Part shown: piece after piece, positions 33,394 to 42,407 of the stretch | How positions within the stretch are numbered: position 1 is the first letter of the stretch | Layout of the letters: each line of letters starts with the position of its first letter | DNA from: Jiangella gansuensis DSM 44835 | GTDB taxonomy: Bacteria; Actinomycetota; Actinomycetes; Jiangellales; Jiangellaceae | DNA: 64,000 nucleotides | Assembly: GCF_000515395.1 (NCBI RefSeq) | Contig: NZ_KI911782.1 | Span: 1,465,090-1,529,089 of the forward strand | Reading direction: 5' to 3' | The notes under the pieces: generated by a model | Database searches by the model: none | What the model was told of the DNA's origin: nothing | The model's input: the letters and a program-made list of their open reading frames with translations, nothing else | Made by a program: the position numbers and the translations under genes

Positions 33394-36300
33394 TCAGGCG
33401 AAGGCGGCGTCGTGCAGTGCCTTCTGCTGCTCGATGTGGACGGTGTGGTTGCCGACGGCCGGCGACGTGCTGGCCGGCCGCGTGACGGACGTGAACGGCA
33501 GGTGCTGCGGCAGCCGCGGCGCCAGGTGCAGCGCCATGAACGGCCACGGGCCCATGTTCTCGGGCTCGTCCTGGACCCAGCGCACCTCGCGCAGGTTGGG
33601 GAACTCGCCCAGCTGACGCACGATGTCGTCCGCCGGCAGCGGGTACAGCTGCTCGACCGGGATGATCGCGGTCCGCTCGTCAGAGCGCTTGCCCCGCTCG
33701 GCCAGCAGCTCCCAGGTGATCTTGCCGCTGCACAGCAGAACCCGTTCGACCTTGTTCGCGTCGATGCGCTCCGGGTCCGGCAGCACCGGGCGGAACGCCG
33801 TCGTGCCGGTGAAGTCGTCGGGCTGGGACACCGCCCGCTTGTTCCGCAGCATCGACTTCGGGGTGAAGATGATCAGCGGCCGGTGGTGCACCTCCAGCGC
33901 CTGCTGGCGCAGCAGGTGGAAGTGCGACGCCGGCGTCGACGGCTGGGCGACGCGGAACGCATCCTCGGCGGCCATCAGCAGGAACCGCTCCATGCGGGCC
34001 GACGAGTGATCGGCACCCTGTCCCTCGTAGCCGTGCGGCAGCAGCAACACGATGCCCGAGCGCTGCCCCCACTTGGCCTCACCGGCGGTGATGAACTCGT
34101 CGATGATGGTCTGCGCGCCGTTGGCGAAGTCGCCGAACTGCGCCTCCCACAGCACGAGGGCCTCCGGCCGGGCCACCGAGTAGCCGTACTCGAAGCCCAT
34201 GGCCGCGAACTCCGACAGCAGGGAGTCGTAGACGTAGAACTTCGCCTGCGACTCGTCGAGGTGCTGCAGCGGGATGTGGGGCTCACCGGTACGGCGGTCG
34301 ACGATCGAGGCGAACCGCTGCACGAACGTGCCGCGACGGCTGTCCTGGCCGGCCAGCCGCACGGGCCGGCCGTCCATGAGCAGCGAACCGAACGCGGTGA
34401 TCTCGGCGGTGGCCCAGTCGATGCCGCCCTCGGTGAGCGCGGACGCGCGCCGTTGCAGCTGCGGCAGCACCTTCGGGTGCACGGTGAAGCCCTCGGGCAC
34501 CGTCAGGTAGGCGTCGGCGATGCGCTTGAGCACCTCCGGCGACGTCGCGGTGACCAACTCGCCGGGCGGTTCCGGCTTCTCCGGGTAGCTCGGCACCGTC
34601 GTGAACGACGTCGGCGCGGTCTGCCGGGTCTCGGCGAACACCCGCTCCAGCTGCTGCTGGTAGTCGAGCAGGACCTGCTCGGCCTCCTCGATGGTGATGT
34701 CGCCGCGCCCGATCAGCGCCTCGGTGTAGAGCTTGCGCACCGGCCGCTTGGCCTCGATGAGGTCGTACATGAGCGGCTGGGTGTAACTGGGGTCGTCGCC
34801 CTCGTTGTGGCCCCGGCGCCGGTAGCAGATCATGTCGATCACGACGTCCTTGTGGAACGTCTGCCGGAAGTCGAAGGCCAGCCGGGCCACCCGGGTGCAC
34901 GCCTCCGGGTCGTCGCCGTTGACGTGGAAGATCGGCGCCTGCACCATGCGTGCGACGTCGGTGGAGTACATCGACGAGCGGGACTGGTCCGGCGAGGTGG
35001 TGTAGCCGACCTGGTTGTTCACCACGACATGGACGGTGCCGCCGGTGCGGTACCCGCGCAGTTGCGACAGGTTGAGCGTCTCGGCCACCACACCCTGGCC
35101 GGCGAACGCGGCGTCGCCGTGCACCAGGATGGGCAGCACCGGGAACTCCTCGCCTCGGTCCAGGATGTCCTGCTTGGCGCGGGCGATGCCCTCCAGAACC
35201 GGGTTGACGGCCTCGAGGTGGCTGGGGTTGGCGGTCAGCGAGACCTTGATCTTGGACCCGTCCAGCGCGGCGAACTCGCCGTCGGCGCCCAGGTGGTACT
35301 TGACGTCGCCGGATCCCTGCACGGTACGCGGGTCGATGTTGCCCTGGAACTCGCTGAAGATCTGGCCGTAGCTCTTGCCCACGATGTTGGCCAGCACGTT
35401 CATCCGGCCGCGGTGGGCCATGCCGATGCAGGCCTCCTCCAGGCCGGCCTCGGCGGCCGCCTCGACGACCTCGTCGAGGATCGGGATCAGCGACTCGCCG
35501 CCCTCGAGCGAGAACCGCTTCTGCCCGACGTACTTGGTCTGCAGGAAGGTTTCGAACGCCTCGGCCTGGTTGAGCTTGAGCAGGATGCGCAGCTGGTCCT
35601 CACGCGGCGTGAGGTCGACCGGCTTCTCGACCCGCTCCTGGATCCAGCGCCGCTGCTCCGGCTCCTGGATGTGCATGTACTCGATGCCGACGGTGCGGCA
35701 GTACGCGTTGCGCAGCACGCCCAGGATGTCGCGCAGCATCATGAACCGCTTGCTGCCGCCGAACGAACCGGTGGCGAACTCGCGGTCGAGGTCCCACAGC
35801 GTGAGGTTGTGAGTGCTGACGTCGAGGTCGGGGTGGGTGCGCTGCTTGTACTCCAGCGGGTCGGTGTCGGCCATGAGGTGGCCGCGGACCCGGTAGGCGT
35901 GGATGAGCTCCAGCACCCGCGCCTGCTTGCTGACCTCGTCCTCGTGGCTGGACGTGACGTCGGTGGCCCAGCGGATGGGCTCGTACGGGATGCGCAGGGC
36001 GCGGAAGATCTCGTCGTAGAAGCCGTTGTCGCCCAGCAGCAGCCCGTGCACGATGCGCAGGAAGTCGCCGCTCTGCGCACCCTGGATGATGCGGTGGTCG
36101 TAGGTGCTGGTGAGCGTCATGGTCTTGGAGACACCCAGCCGGGCCAGCGTCTCCGCGGCCGCGCCCTGGTACTCCGCGGGGTACTCCATCGCCCCGACAC
36201 CGATGATGGTGCCCTGGCCCTTCATCAGCCTTGGCACCGAGTGCACGGTGCCGATGGTGCCCGGGTTGGTCAGGGTGATGGTGGTGCCCTGGAAGTCGGC

Positions 36301-37107
36301 GACGGTGAGCTTGTTGTCGCGGGCGCGCCGCACGACGTCCTCGTAAGCGGCCCAGAACTCGGCGAAGTTCAGTTCCTCGGCGCTCTTGATGCTGGGGACC
36401 AGCAGCTGGCGGGTGCCGTCGGACTTCTTCATGTCGATGGCCAGGCCCAGGTTGACGTGAGCGGGCTTGGCCAGCGCCGGCTTGCCGTCGCGTTCGGCAT
36501 AGGCGTAGTTCATGTCCGGCATCGTCTGCAGCGCCTTGACCAGCGCGTAGCCGATGACGTGGGTGAACGACACCTTGCCGCCGCGGGAGCGCGCCAGGTG
36601 GTTGTTGATGACGATGCGGTTGTCGACCAGCAGCTTGGCCGGGACGGCGCGCACGCTGGTGGCCGTGGGGACCTCGAGGCTGGCCTCCATGTTGGTGGCC
36701 GTGCGCGCGGGCGCGCCGCGCAGCGGCACCAGCTCGGGCCCGTCGGCAGACGGCGCGGCGGGCTGGTCCGCAGCCGGCTTGGCCGGCCGCGGCGGCGCGG
36801 ACTTCGCCGGTGCCGCGGTGGACTTCGCGGCGGCGGGCTTCGCGGCGGCCGGCTTATCGGCAGCGGGCTTCGTGGCCGGTGCGGCGGACTGGGACGGTGC
36901 GAGCGTGGCGGGCGTCGCATCCTTCGTGGTCACGGTGGTCCTCGTGGTGGACGATGCGCTGGCGGCTGACTTGGAAGGGCGGCGCTCAGCGAAATACTCC
37001 GCCCACTGCGGATCAACGCTGGTCGGGTCTTCGAGCCAGCTCTCGTAGAACTCCTCGACGAGCCACTCGTTCGGTCCGAATCCCGATGCCGGGCCGGTTG
37101 GGGCCAC
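33394..37107 (-). CDS. kgd: Multifunctional 2-oxoglutarate decarboxylase/dehydrogenase (E2-E1 fusion, Kgd)
   Basis: The roughly 1,237-residue protein fuses an E2o-type acyltransferase domain to an E1o decarboxylase, as in mycobacterial Kgd and Corynebacterium OdhA. In order: a short helical N-terminus ([19 protein letters not shown]), an Ala/Pro/Lys-rich linker (about 45-125), the E2 core with [16 protein letters not shown], and the ThDP-dependent E1 part with [40 protein letters not shown] and a C-terminal [13 protein letters not shown]. It links the TCA cycle from 2-oxoglutarate to succinyl-CoA. The frame is open to 37212; GTG 37107 was preferred because GAAGG lies 5 bases upstream, with ATG 37128 as alternative. 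Confidence 0.96.
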   Translation of the reverse strand: MAPTGPASGFGPNEWLVEEFYESWLEDPTSVDPQWAEYFAERRPSKSAASASSTTRTTVTTKDATPATLAPSQSAAPATKPAADKPAAAKPAAAKSTAAPAKSAPPRPAKPAADQPAAPSADGPELVPLRGAPARTATNMEASLEVPTATSVRAVPAKLLVDNRIVINNHLARSRGGKVSFTHVIGYALVKALQTMPDMNYAYAERDGKPALAKPAHVNLGLAIDMKKSDGTRQLLVPSIKSAEELNFAEFWAAYEDVVRRARDNKLTVADFQGTTITLTNPGTIGTVHSVPRLMKGQGTIIGVGAMEYPAEYQGAAAETLARLGVSKTMTLTSTYDHRIIQGAQSGDFLRIVHGLLLGDNGFYDEIFRALRIPYEPIRWATDVTSSHEDEVSKQARVLELIHAYRVRGHLMADTDPLEYKQRTHPDLDVSTHNLTLWDLDREFATGSFGGSKRFMMLRDILGVLRNAYCRTVGIEYMHIQEPEQRRWIQERVEKPVDLTPREDQLRILLKLNQAEAFETFLQTKYVGQKRFSLEGGESLIPILDEVVEAAAEAGLEEACIGMAHRGRMNVLANIVGKSYGQIFSEFQGNIDPRTVQGSGDVKYHLGADGEFAALDGSKIKVSLTANPSHLEAVNPVLEGIARAKQDILDRGEEFPVLPILVHGDAAFAGQGVVAETLNLSQLRGYRTGGTVHVVVNNQVGYTTSPDQSRSSMYSTDVARMVQAPIFHVNGDDPEACTRVARLAFDFRQTFHKDVVIDMICYRRRGHNEGDDPSYTQPLMYDLIEAKRPVRKLYTEALIGRGDITIEEAEQVLLDYQQQLERVFAETRQTAPTSFTTVPSYPEKPEPPGELVTATSPEVLKRIADAYLTVPEGFTVHPKVLPQLQRRASALTEGGIDWATAEITAFGSLLMDGRPVRLAGQDSRRGTFVQRFASIVDRRTGEPHIPLQHLDESQAKFYVYDSLLSEFAAMGFEYGYSVARPEALVLWEAQFGDFANGAQTIIDEFITAGEAKWGQRSGIVLLLPHGYEGQGADHSSARMERFLLMAAEDAFRVAQPSTPASHFHLLRQQALEVHHRPLIIFTPKSMLRNKRAVSQPDDFTGTTAFRPVLPDPERIDANKVERVLLCSGKITWELLAERGKRSDERTAIIPVEQLYPLPADDIVRQLGEFPNLREVRWVQDEPENMGPWPFMALHLAPRLPQHLPFTSVTRPASTSPAVGNHTVHIEQQKALHDAAFA

Positions 37108-37362
37108 TGTCGCGTCGCCTTCTTTCATTCGAATCTGCGCGGCTGCTCTGGTACAGATTAGTCGCCGTCGAGGGCGCCGCGCATTGCGGTCATCGTGGCC
37201 TAGATCACTCACCTCGACAAGTCAACCCGGTGGCGCCGCAGCCTCATGATCGCTAGTGGGGTCTCGACGACCCCGGTCGCCGGCTCCGGGGGATCCCTGA
37301 CTCGTCCCGGAATCGCGGCTCGTGTTCTTCCGCGCCCGGCCCGCCGGACCTAGCCTGCCGGT

Positions 37363-38094
37363 GTGATCGACAGGTATGTCGCGCAGTTGCGCCGTGAGGT
37401 CCGCGGGCCCTTGCTGCCGCGGCGCGGCATGCTCAACGAGGTCCGTGACGGTCTGCACGACGCCGCGGCGGCGCACCGGGCCGCCGGTGCCACGCCTGCC
37501 GAGGCCGAGCGGCTGGCCGTCGAGGAGTTCGGCCCGGTGCCGATGGTGGCGGCCGGGCTGCGGGCGGAGCTGGCCGCGATAGCCGGGCGTTATCTGGCCG
37601 GCCTGGTCGCCGTCCTCGGTTCGGCGGAGTTCGCGCTCAGCACCTACACGTGGACGACGGCGGCGGTCGCACAGGGCTGGCCCACGCCGGCGTCGTGGTA
37701 CTCCGTGGTGGCACGGGCGATGGATTGGTCGACCGTGGTGGTTGTCGTGCTGGCCGGCCTCGCGGTGCTCGCCCTCGGCCGGGGTGCGCGGCGGCTGCCG
37801 ACTCGGCTGGTGGTCCAGGTGCTCGCCGTCGTGGCCCTGGCCGACGTGGTGGCGCGGCTGGCCGGCGGCGCCGTGCTCAGTGCCTTCGCACCGCAGAGTG
37901 CCGAGGAGTGGAACGGCCCGCACATCGTGGTGTTGTCGCTGCTCACCTTCGGCTCGGTCGTGTGGATCAGCTGGCTTGCCTGCCGGTGCCTGTGGCTGAC
38001 GTCGCGCCGCCGGTCAGGTTCCGAGGATGGAACTGACGACGGTGGTCATCTCGGCCCAGGCGCGCTGCTGCGTGGCGAGCTGGGCGCGTCCTGA
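37363..38094 (+). CDS. HAAS-domain membrane protein (permease prefix type)
   Basis: The 243-residue product has an N-terminal helical HAAS/permease-prefix-like domain (MIDRYVAQLRREVRGPLLPRRGMLNEVRDGLHDAAAAHRAAGATPAEAERLAVEEFG) and then about four hydrophobic segments. Genes of this kind usually accompany a PadR regulator. Here the PadR gene is convergent and the two overlap by 81 bp, which is unusual; either the last 27 codons are a recent extension or the overlap is real. The start is GTG 37363. The function is unknown. Confidence 0.7.
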   Translation: MIDRYVAQLRREVRGPLLPRRGMLNEVRDGLHDAAAAHRAAGATPAEAERLAVEEFGPVPMVAAGLRAELAAIAGRYLAGLVAVLGSAEFALSTYTWTTAAVAQGWPTPASWYSVVARAMDWSTVVVVVLAGLAVLALGRGARRLPTRLVVQVLAVVALADVVARLAGGAVLSAFAPQSAEEWNGPHIVVLSLLTFGSVVWISWLACRCLWLTSRRRSGSEDGTDDGGHLGPGALLRGELGAS

Positions 38095-38331
38095 CCGGGT
38101 GAGCTCGTACGTGCGCCGCTTGCGGCCGCCGACGGTGTCCCACGCACTGCGCAGGTAGCCCAGCCGCTCGAGCCGGCGCAGGGCCGGATACAGCGTGCCC
38201 GTGGGCAGGTCGATGGCGCCGTCGCTGCGGGAGTGGAGGGCTTCGGCGATGCCGTAGCCGTGCAGGGGCCGGTCCCTGACCACCGCGAGGATCATCGCGT
38301 CGAGGTGTCCGCGGAGCGCGTCGGCCTTCAT
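38014..38331 (-). CDS. PadR-family transcriptional regulator
   Basis: The 105-residue protein is a short PadR regulator with a winged helix: LRGHLDAMILAVVRDRPLHGYGIAEAL, then LPTGTLYPALRRLERLGYLRS and GGRKRRTYELTRSGRAQLA. The ATG at 38331 is 88 bp before cydA on the other strand, with a dyad in between. It may therefore control cydABDC and itself. It also overlaps the convergent HAAS gene. The ligand is unknown. Confidence 0.88.
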   Translation of the reverse strand: MKADALRGHLDAMILAVVRDRPLHGYGIAEALHSRSDGAIDLPTGTLYPALRRLERLGYLRSAWDTVGGRKRRTYELTRSGRAQLATQQRAWAEMTTVVSSILGT

Positions 38332-38340
38332 GTCGGCAGT

Positions 38341-38358
38341 CTACTCATATAAGTGTAG
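38341..38358. promoter_or_regulatory. PadR-type operator between padR and cydA
   Basis: CTACTCATATAAGTGTAG is a near-perfect dyad (arms CTACnC / GnGTAG), AT-rich at the centre, immediately upstream of the PadR gene. A second CTACCTGTAG lies at about 38365-38374. These are likely PadR binding sites. Confidence 0.65.
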
Positions 38359-38419
38359 GCTGCCTACCTGTAGCGAGCCGCTGCAATCTCGATAACCGGT
38401 GGAAGGAGCTGGGTGGGGC

Positions 38420-39727
38420 ATGAGTGCGCTGGACCTGTCGCGGCTGCAGTTCGCGCTGACGGCGATCTTCCACTTCCTGTTCGTGGTGCTCACGCTCGGG
38501 CTCGCGCCGGTGGTGGCGATCCTGCAGACCCGCTGGGCGATCACCGGCCGAACCGTGCACGAGCGGCTGACCAGGTTCTGGGGGCAGCTCTACATCGTCA
38601 ACTACGCGATGGGCATCGTGGTCGGGCTGGCCATGGAGTTCCAGTTCGGGCTGCACTGGAGCGGGCTCATGACCTACGCCGGCGATGTGTTCGGCGCGCC
38701 GCTGGCCACCGAGACGCTGGTGGCGTTCTTCCTCGAATCCACCTTCCTCGGCATGTGGATCTTCGGCTGGCACCGGCTGAACCGATGGGTGCACACGGCA
38801 CTGATCTGGCTGGTCGTCCTGACCGCCTACCTGTCGGCGTTCTGGGTGATGGTGGCGAACGGTTTCCTGCAGGAACCGGTCGGACACGTCGTCGAGGACG
38901 GCGCGGCGCGCATCGACGACCTCGGCGCGCTGCTGACCAACCAGCACGCCATCGGGGCGCTGCTGCACATCGTCCCGGTCTGTCTGCTGACCGCCAGCGT
39001 CGTGATGCTCGGCATCTGCTCGTGGCACTTCCTGCGCGGGACCTCTGACGTCGACTTCTTCCGGCGCTCGCTGCGCATCGCCGTCGTCGTCGGGGCGGTG
39101 GCCTCGTTCTTCGCCCTCGGCAACGGGTACGCGCAGTTCGGCCACCTCACCGAGGGAAAGGAACTGGCGTTCGGCGCGAGCGCCGCGGACCGCGCCCAGG
39201 TCCAGGCAGCCATGGAGGCGCTGCACGGCCCCGGCGACTGGACCCCGCCCACCTGGATCTCCTTCGCCTGGCCGGTCATGGAGACCAGCGGAACGATCTA
39301 CATGATGATGTTCGCCGGGCTGATGCTGTTCCTGATCAAGGACGCGTTCGACCGGTTCCGACCGGCCTGGCTCCGGCGGTTCTGGCACCGCTTCTACGTC
39401 TGGACGCTGCCCTGGCCGTTCGTCGTCGTGGTGTGCGGCTGGCTGCTGCGCGAGGTCGGCCGGCAGCCGTGGGTCGTGTACGGCGAGCTCACCGTCGCCG
39501 ACGCCGTCTCGCCGCACAGCGCGGGAGCCGTGCTGACCAGCCTGATCGCGTTCACCACCCTGTTCGCGGTGCTGGCGGTGCTGGACTGGTGGCTGATCGC
39601 GCGGCTCGCCCGCCGCGGCCCGCACGACCTCGTCCTCGGCTCCGACGGCCCGCCCGGCACGGAGGACGGCGACAGCGATCCCCCGGGGGACGCCTCCGGC
39701 GAACTGGTGACGGCGGGAAGGAGCTGA
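38420..39727 (+). CDS. cydA: Cytochrome bd ubiquinol oxidase subunit I
   Basis: The 435-residue membrane protein is the quinol-oxidising subunit of cytochrome bd. The N-terminus SALDLSRLQFALTAIFHFLFV carries His18, the expected axial ligand of the high-spin haem. GLAMEFQFG, ESTFLGMWIFGWHRL and NGYAQFGHLTEGKELAFGA are strongly conserved CydA blocks. The Q-loop is short. ATG 38420 was chosen because AAGGAG lies 11 bases upstream; the frame is open to 38399. cydB follows two bases after its stop. The oxidase supports growth at low oxygen. Confidence 0.95.
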   Translation: MSALDLSRLQFALTAIFHFLFVVLTLGLAPVVAILQTRWAITGRTVHERLTRFWGQLYIVNYAMGIVVGLAMEFQFGLHWSGLMTYAGDVFGAPLATETLVAFFLESTFLGMWIFGWHRLNRWVHTALIWLVVLTAYLSAFWVMVANGFLQEPVGHVVEDGAARIDDLGALLTNQHAIGALLHIVPVCLLTASVVMLGICSWHFLRGTSDVDFFRRSLRIAVVVGAVASFFALGNGYAQFGHLTEGKELAFGASAADRAQVQAAMEALHGPGDWTPPTWISFAWPVMETSGTIYMMMFAGLMLFLIKDAFDRFRPAWLRRFWHRFYVWTLPWPFVVVVCGWLLREVGRQPWVVYGELTVADAVSPHSAGAVLTSLIAFTTLFAVLAVLDWWLIARLARRGPHDLVLGSDGPPGTEDGDSDPPGDASGELVTAGRS

Positions 39728-39729
39728 CG

Positions 39730-40683
39730 ATGGACCTGGTGTGGCTCGGCCTGCTGGGGCTGCTGCTGGCCGGCTGGTCCGTGCTCGACGGGGGCAACCT
39801 CGGCCTGGGCCGATCCCTGCGGCGGATCGGACGGACCGGGCCGGAACGGCGGCTGCTGCTGACCGCGATCGGACCGTTCCTGCTCGGTGGCGAAGTGTGG
39901 CTCGTCGCGGCGGCTGGGCTGCTCATCGGGGCCTTCCCGGCGCTGGAGAAGGACCTGCTGTACGCGTACTACCCGCTGGTGGTGACGCTCGTCGTCGCCT
40001 GGGTGCTGCGCGACATCGGCGTCTGGTTCCGCAGCCGGCGTCCGTCCGCGGCGTGGCAGCGGGGGTGGGAACGCGTCATCGTGGTCGCGAGCACCGTGTT
40101 CGCGTTCGCCTGGGGCACGCTGCTGGGCAACGTGGCGCAGGGGGTGCCCGCGACCGGACGACCGGGTCTTGAGACACTGGTCGGGCCTTATTCACTGCTG
40201 TGGGGGGCCGCCGTGGTCGCCGTGTTGACGCTGCATGGGGCGGTGTTCGCCGCGCTCAAGCTGCCGCCTGGCCGGCGCGTCCGGGCTACCGGGACGGCCC
40301 GCCGCGCCGGCGGTGCCGCGCTCGCGCTGCTCGCCGCCGTCGGTGTCGCCACCCCGGCGTTCAGCGTCGAGCTGGCCCGGCCGCTCCCGGCCGCGCTGGT
40401 GGGCGTCCTCGCCGTCGCCGCAGTGACGGTTGCCCTGCGGCTGGTCGAACGCCGGCGTGACGGGTGGGCCTACGCCTGCACAGCGCTCGCCGCCGCGGCG
40501 CCGGTGCTGGCCGTCGGCGCGGCCACCGCGCCCCGGCTGCTCGACGGCCTCGCGCACGACAGCACGCTCGATCTGCTCGCGTACGTCGTGCTGCCCGCGG
40601 TGCCGCTGCTGATCGCCGTGCAGGTCTGGATGGCGTGGACGTTCCGGGACAGGGTCGGCTCCCGATCGGCGGTGTTCTTCTGA
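39730..40683 (+). CDS. cydB: Cytochrome bd ubiquinol oxidase subunit II
   Basis: The 317-residue protein has about nine hydrophobic segments and the CydB N-terminal block GLLLAGWSVLDGGNLGLGRSLRRIG, normally LxGYxxLDGFDLG in related proteins. Here the expected Asp/Phe-Asp pair is GGN, so the sequence has drifted, but LTAIGPFLLGGEVWLVAAAGLLIGAFP is well kept (normally IGPVWDGNEVWL). The W of WDGNEVWL is lost. It still follows cydA by 2 bp and is the same length as other actinobacterial CydB proteins. Confidence 0.85.
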   Translation: MDLVWLGLLGLLLAGWSVLDGGNLGLGRSLRRIGRTGPERRLLLTAIGPFLLGGEVWLVAAAGLLIGAFPALEKDLLYAYYPLVVTLVVAWVLRDIGVWFRSRRPSAAWQRGWERVIVVASTVFAFAWGTLLGNVAQGVPATGRPGLETLVGPYSLLWGAAVVAVLTLHGAVFAALKLPPGRRVRATGTARRAGGAALALLAAVGVATPAFSVELARPLPAALVGVLAVAAVTVALRLVERRRDGWAYACTALAAAAPVLAVGAATAPRLLDGLAHDSTLDLLAYVVLPAVPLLIAVQVWMAWTFRDRVGSRSAVFF

Positions 40684-42407
40684 ACCAGCTCGCCCGCCGG
40701 CTGCTCGCCAGCCTCCCCGCCTACCGCGTCGTCGCCCTGGCCTTCACCCTCCTGGCGGTGGCCGGGGCCGTCGCCATCCTCGTCCAGGCCGAGCTGCTTG
40801 CCCGGGCGCTCGCCGACGGTGTCCTGTCACGCTCCGGCGCCGAGGCCCTCGCCGGTACCCTCGCGCTGCTGGCCGGCGTGCTCGCCGTCCGGGCCGGGCT
40901 GTCGTGGGCACAGCAGGCGCTGGCCCAGCGGGCGGCGGCGTCCATCAAGGCGTCGCTGCGCGGGAAGCTGCTGCGCCGCACCCAGGACCTGGGCCCCGGC
41001 TGGCTGGCCGGGCAGCACACCGGCGGCCTCACCACCACCCTCGGCCGCGGACTCGACGCCCTCGACCCCTACTTCACCGGCTACTTCCCGCAGCTGTTCA
41101 TCGCCGCGGTCGTACCGCTCGCGGTGCTGGTGCGCATCGCCGCCGCCGACCTCGCGTCCGCCGTCATCGTCCTGGTGACCCTCCCGCTCATCCCGATCTT
41201 CGGGATCCTCGTCGGCATGTCCACCAAGCGCGCCACCGACCGGCAATGGCGCGCTCTGGAACGGCTAGGCGGGCACTTCCTCGACCTCGTCGCCGGGCTG
41301 CCCACGCTGCGGGCGTTCGGCCGCGCCAAGGCGCAGGCCGCCGCCGTCCGCCGCACCGCGGAGGAGCACCGCGCCGCCACCATGGGCACCCTGCGCATCG
41401 CGTTCCTGTCCGCGCTGGTGCTCGAACTCGTCGCCACCCTGTCCGTGGCGCTCGTCGCCGTCCCCGTCGGGCTGCGCACCCTGAACGGCGGTCTCGAGCT
41501 GGAGACGGCGTTCCTCATCCTGCTGCTGGCGCCCGAGGCGTATCTGCCGCTGCGCGCACTCGGGTCGCAGTTCCACGCCAGCACCGAAGGGCTCGCCGTC
41601 GCCGAACGGTCGTTCGCGGTGCTCGACGCGCCGGGCGCGGGGCCGGGAACCGACGGCTCGCGGGGCCGGCTCCCGGCATCCGACCGCGTGCCGGACACCG
41701 CCACCTGGAGCGTCCGGTTCGAGAACGTGTCCGTCCGCTACCCCGGTCGCGACGAACCCGCGCTCGACGACGTCTCGCTCACCGTTGCCGCCGGCGAGCG
41801 GCTGGCGCTCGTCGGGCCCAGCGGCGCGGGCAAGAGCACCCTGCTGGGCGTCCTGCTCGGGCTGGTCACGCCCACCTCCGGCCGGGTTCTGCTGGTCGAC
41901 GACACCGGACGCGAGACCGACCTGGCCGACCTCGAACCGCACCAGTGGCGGCAACGGCTGGCCTGGGTGCCGCAGCGCCCGCACCTGTTCGCCCGGACCG
42001 TCGCCGAGAACATCCGCCTCGGCCACCCGGACGCAACGGCCGCCGCCGTCGCCGAGGCCGCCCGCCTGGCACACGCCGACGAGTTCATCGCCACCCTGCC
42101 ACGGGGCTACGACACCCCGCTGGGTGAGCGCGGCGCCGGGCTGTCCGCCGGGCAACGCCAGCGCATCGCCCTGGCCCGGGCGTTCCTCCGCGATGCCCCC
42201 CTGCTGCTGCTCGACGAGCCGACCGCCGGCCTCGACGCCGGCAGCGAGGCCACCGTCGTCGACGCCACCGCGCGGCTGATGACCGGCCGGACCGTCGTCG
42301 TGGTCGCGCACCGCCCGGCCATGGTGCTCGACGCCGACCGGGTGGTGCGGCTGGAACGCGGGCACATCGTCGGCGGCTCGGACCGCGCCGCGGTGGGTGT
42401 CGGCTGA
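40635..42407 (+). CDS. cydD: ABC exporter half-transporter CydD
   Basis: The roughly 590-residue protein has six membrane helices and a C-terminal ATPase domain with Walker A GPSGAGKST, Walker B LLLLDEP and signature LSAGQRQR. The segment GGHFLDLVAGLPTLRAFGRAKAQ is typical of CydD. With CydC it exports glutathione- or cysteine-type thiols needed for cytochrome bd assembly. The start is uncertain: the conserved frame begins around NQLARRLLASLPAYR. GTG 40635 lies inside cydB, while a CTG at 40680 overlaps the cydB stop as CTGA. Confidence 0.9.
   Translation: MDVPGQGRLPIGGVLLNQLARRLLASLPAYRVVALAFTLLAVAGAVAILVQAELLARALADGVLSRSGAEALAGTLALLAGVLAVRAGLSWAQQALAQRAAASIKASLRGKLLRRTQDLGPGWLAGQHTGGLTTTLGRGLDALDPYFTGYFPQLFIAAVVPLAVLVRIAAADLASAVIVLVTLPLIPIFGILVGMSTKRATDRQWRALERLGGHFLDLVAGLPTLRAFGRAKAQAAAVRRTAEEHRAATMGTLRIAFLSALVLELVATLSVALVAVPVGLRTLNGGLELETAFLILLLAPEAYLPLRALGSQFHASTEGLAVAERSFAVLDAPGAGPGTDGSRGRLPASDRVPDTATWSVRFENVSVRYPGRDEPALDDVSLTVAAGERLALVGPSGAGKSTLLGVLLGLVTPTSGRVLLVDDTGRETDLADLEPHQWRQRLAWVPQRPHLFARTVAENIRLGHPDATAAAVAEAARLAHADEFIATLPRGYDTPLGERGAGLSAGQRQRIALARAFLRDAPLLLLDEPTAGLDAGSEATVVDATARLMTGRTVVVVAHRPAMVLDADRVVRLERGHIVGGSDRAAVGVG

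Noticed and set aside
33232-36969. 1,245-residue plus-strand open frame opposite kgd
   Set aside because: It is a shadow of the kgd codon pattern in high-GC DNA, rich in His/Arg/Gly/Val/Leu without domains.
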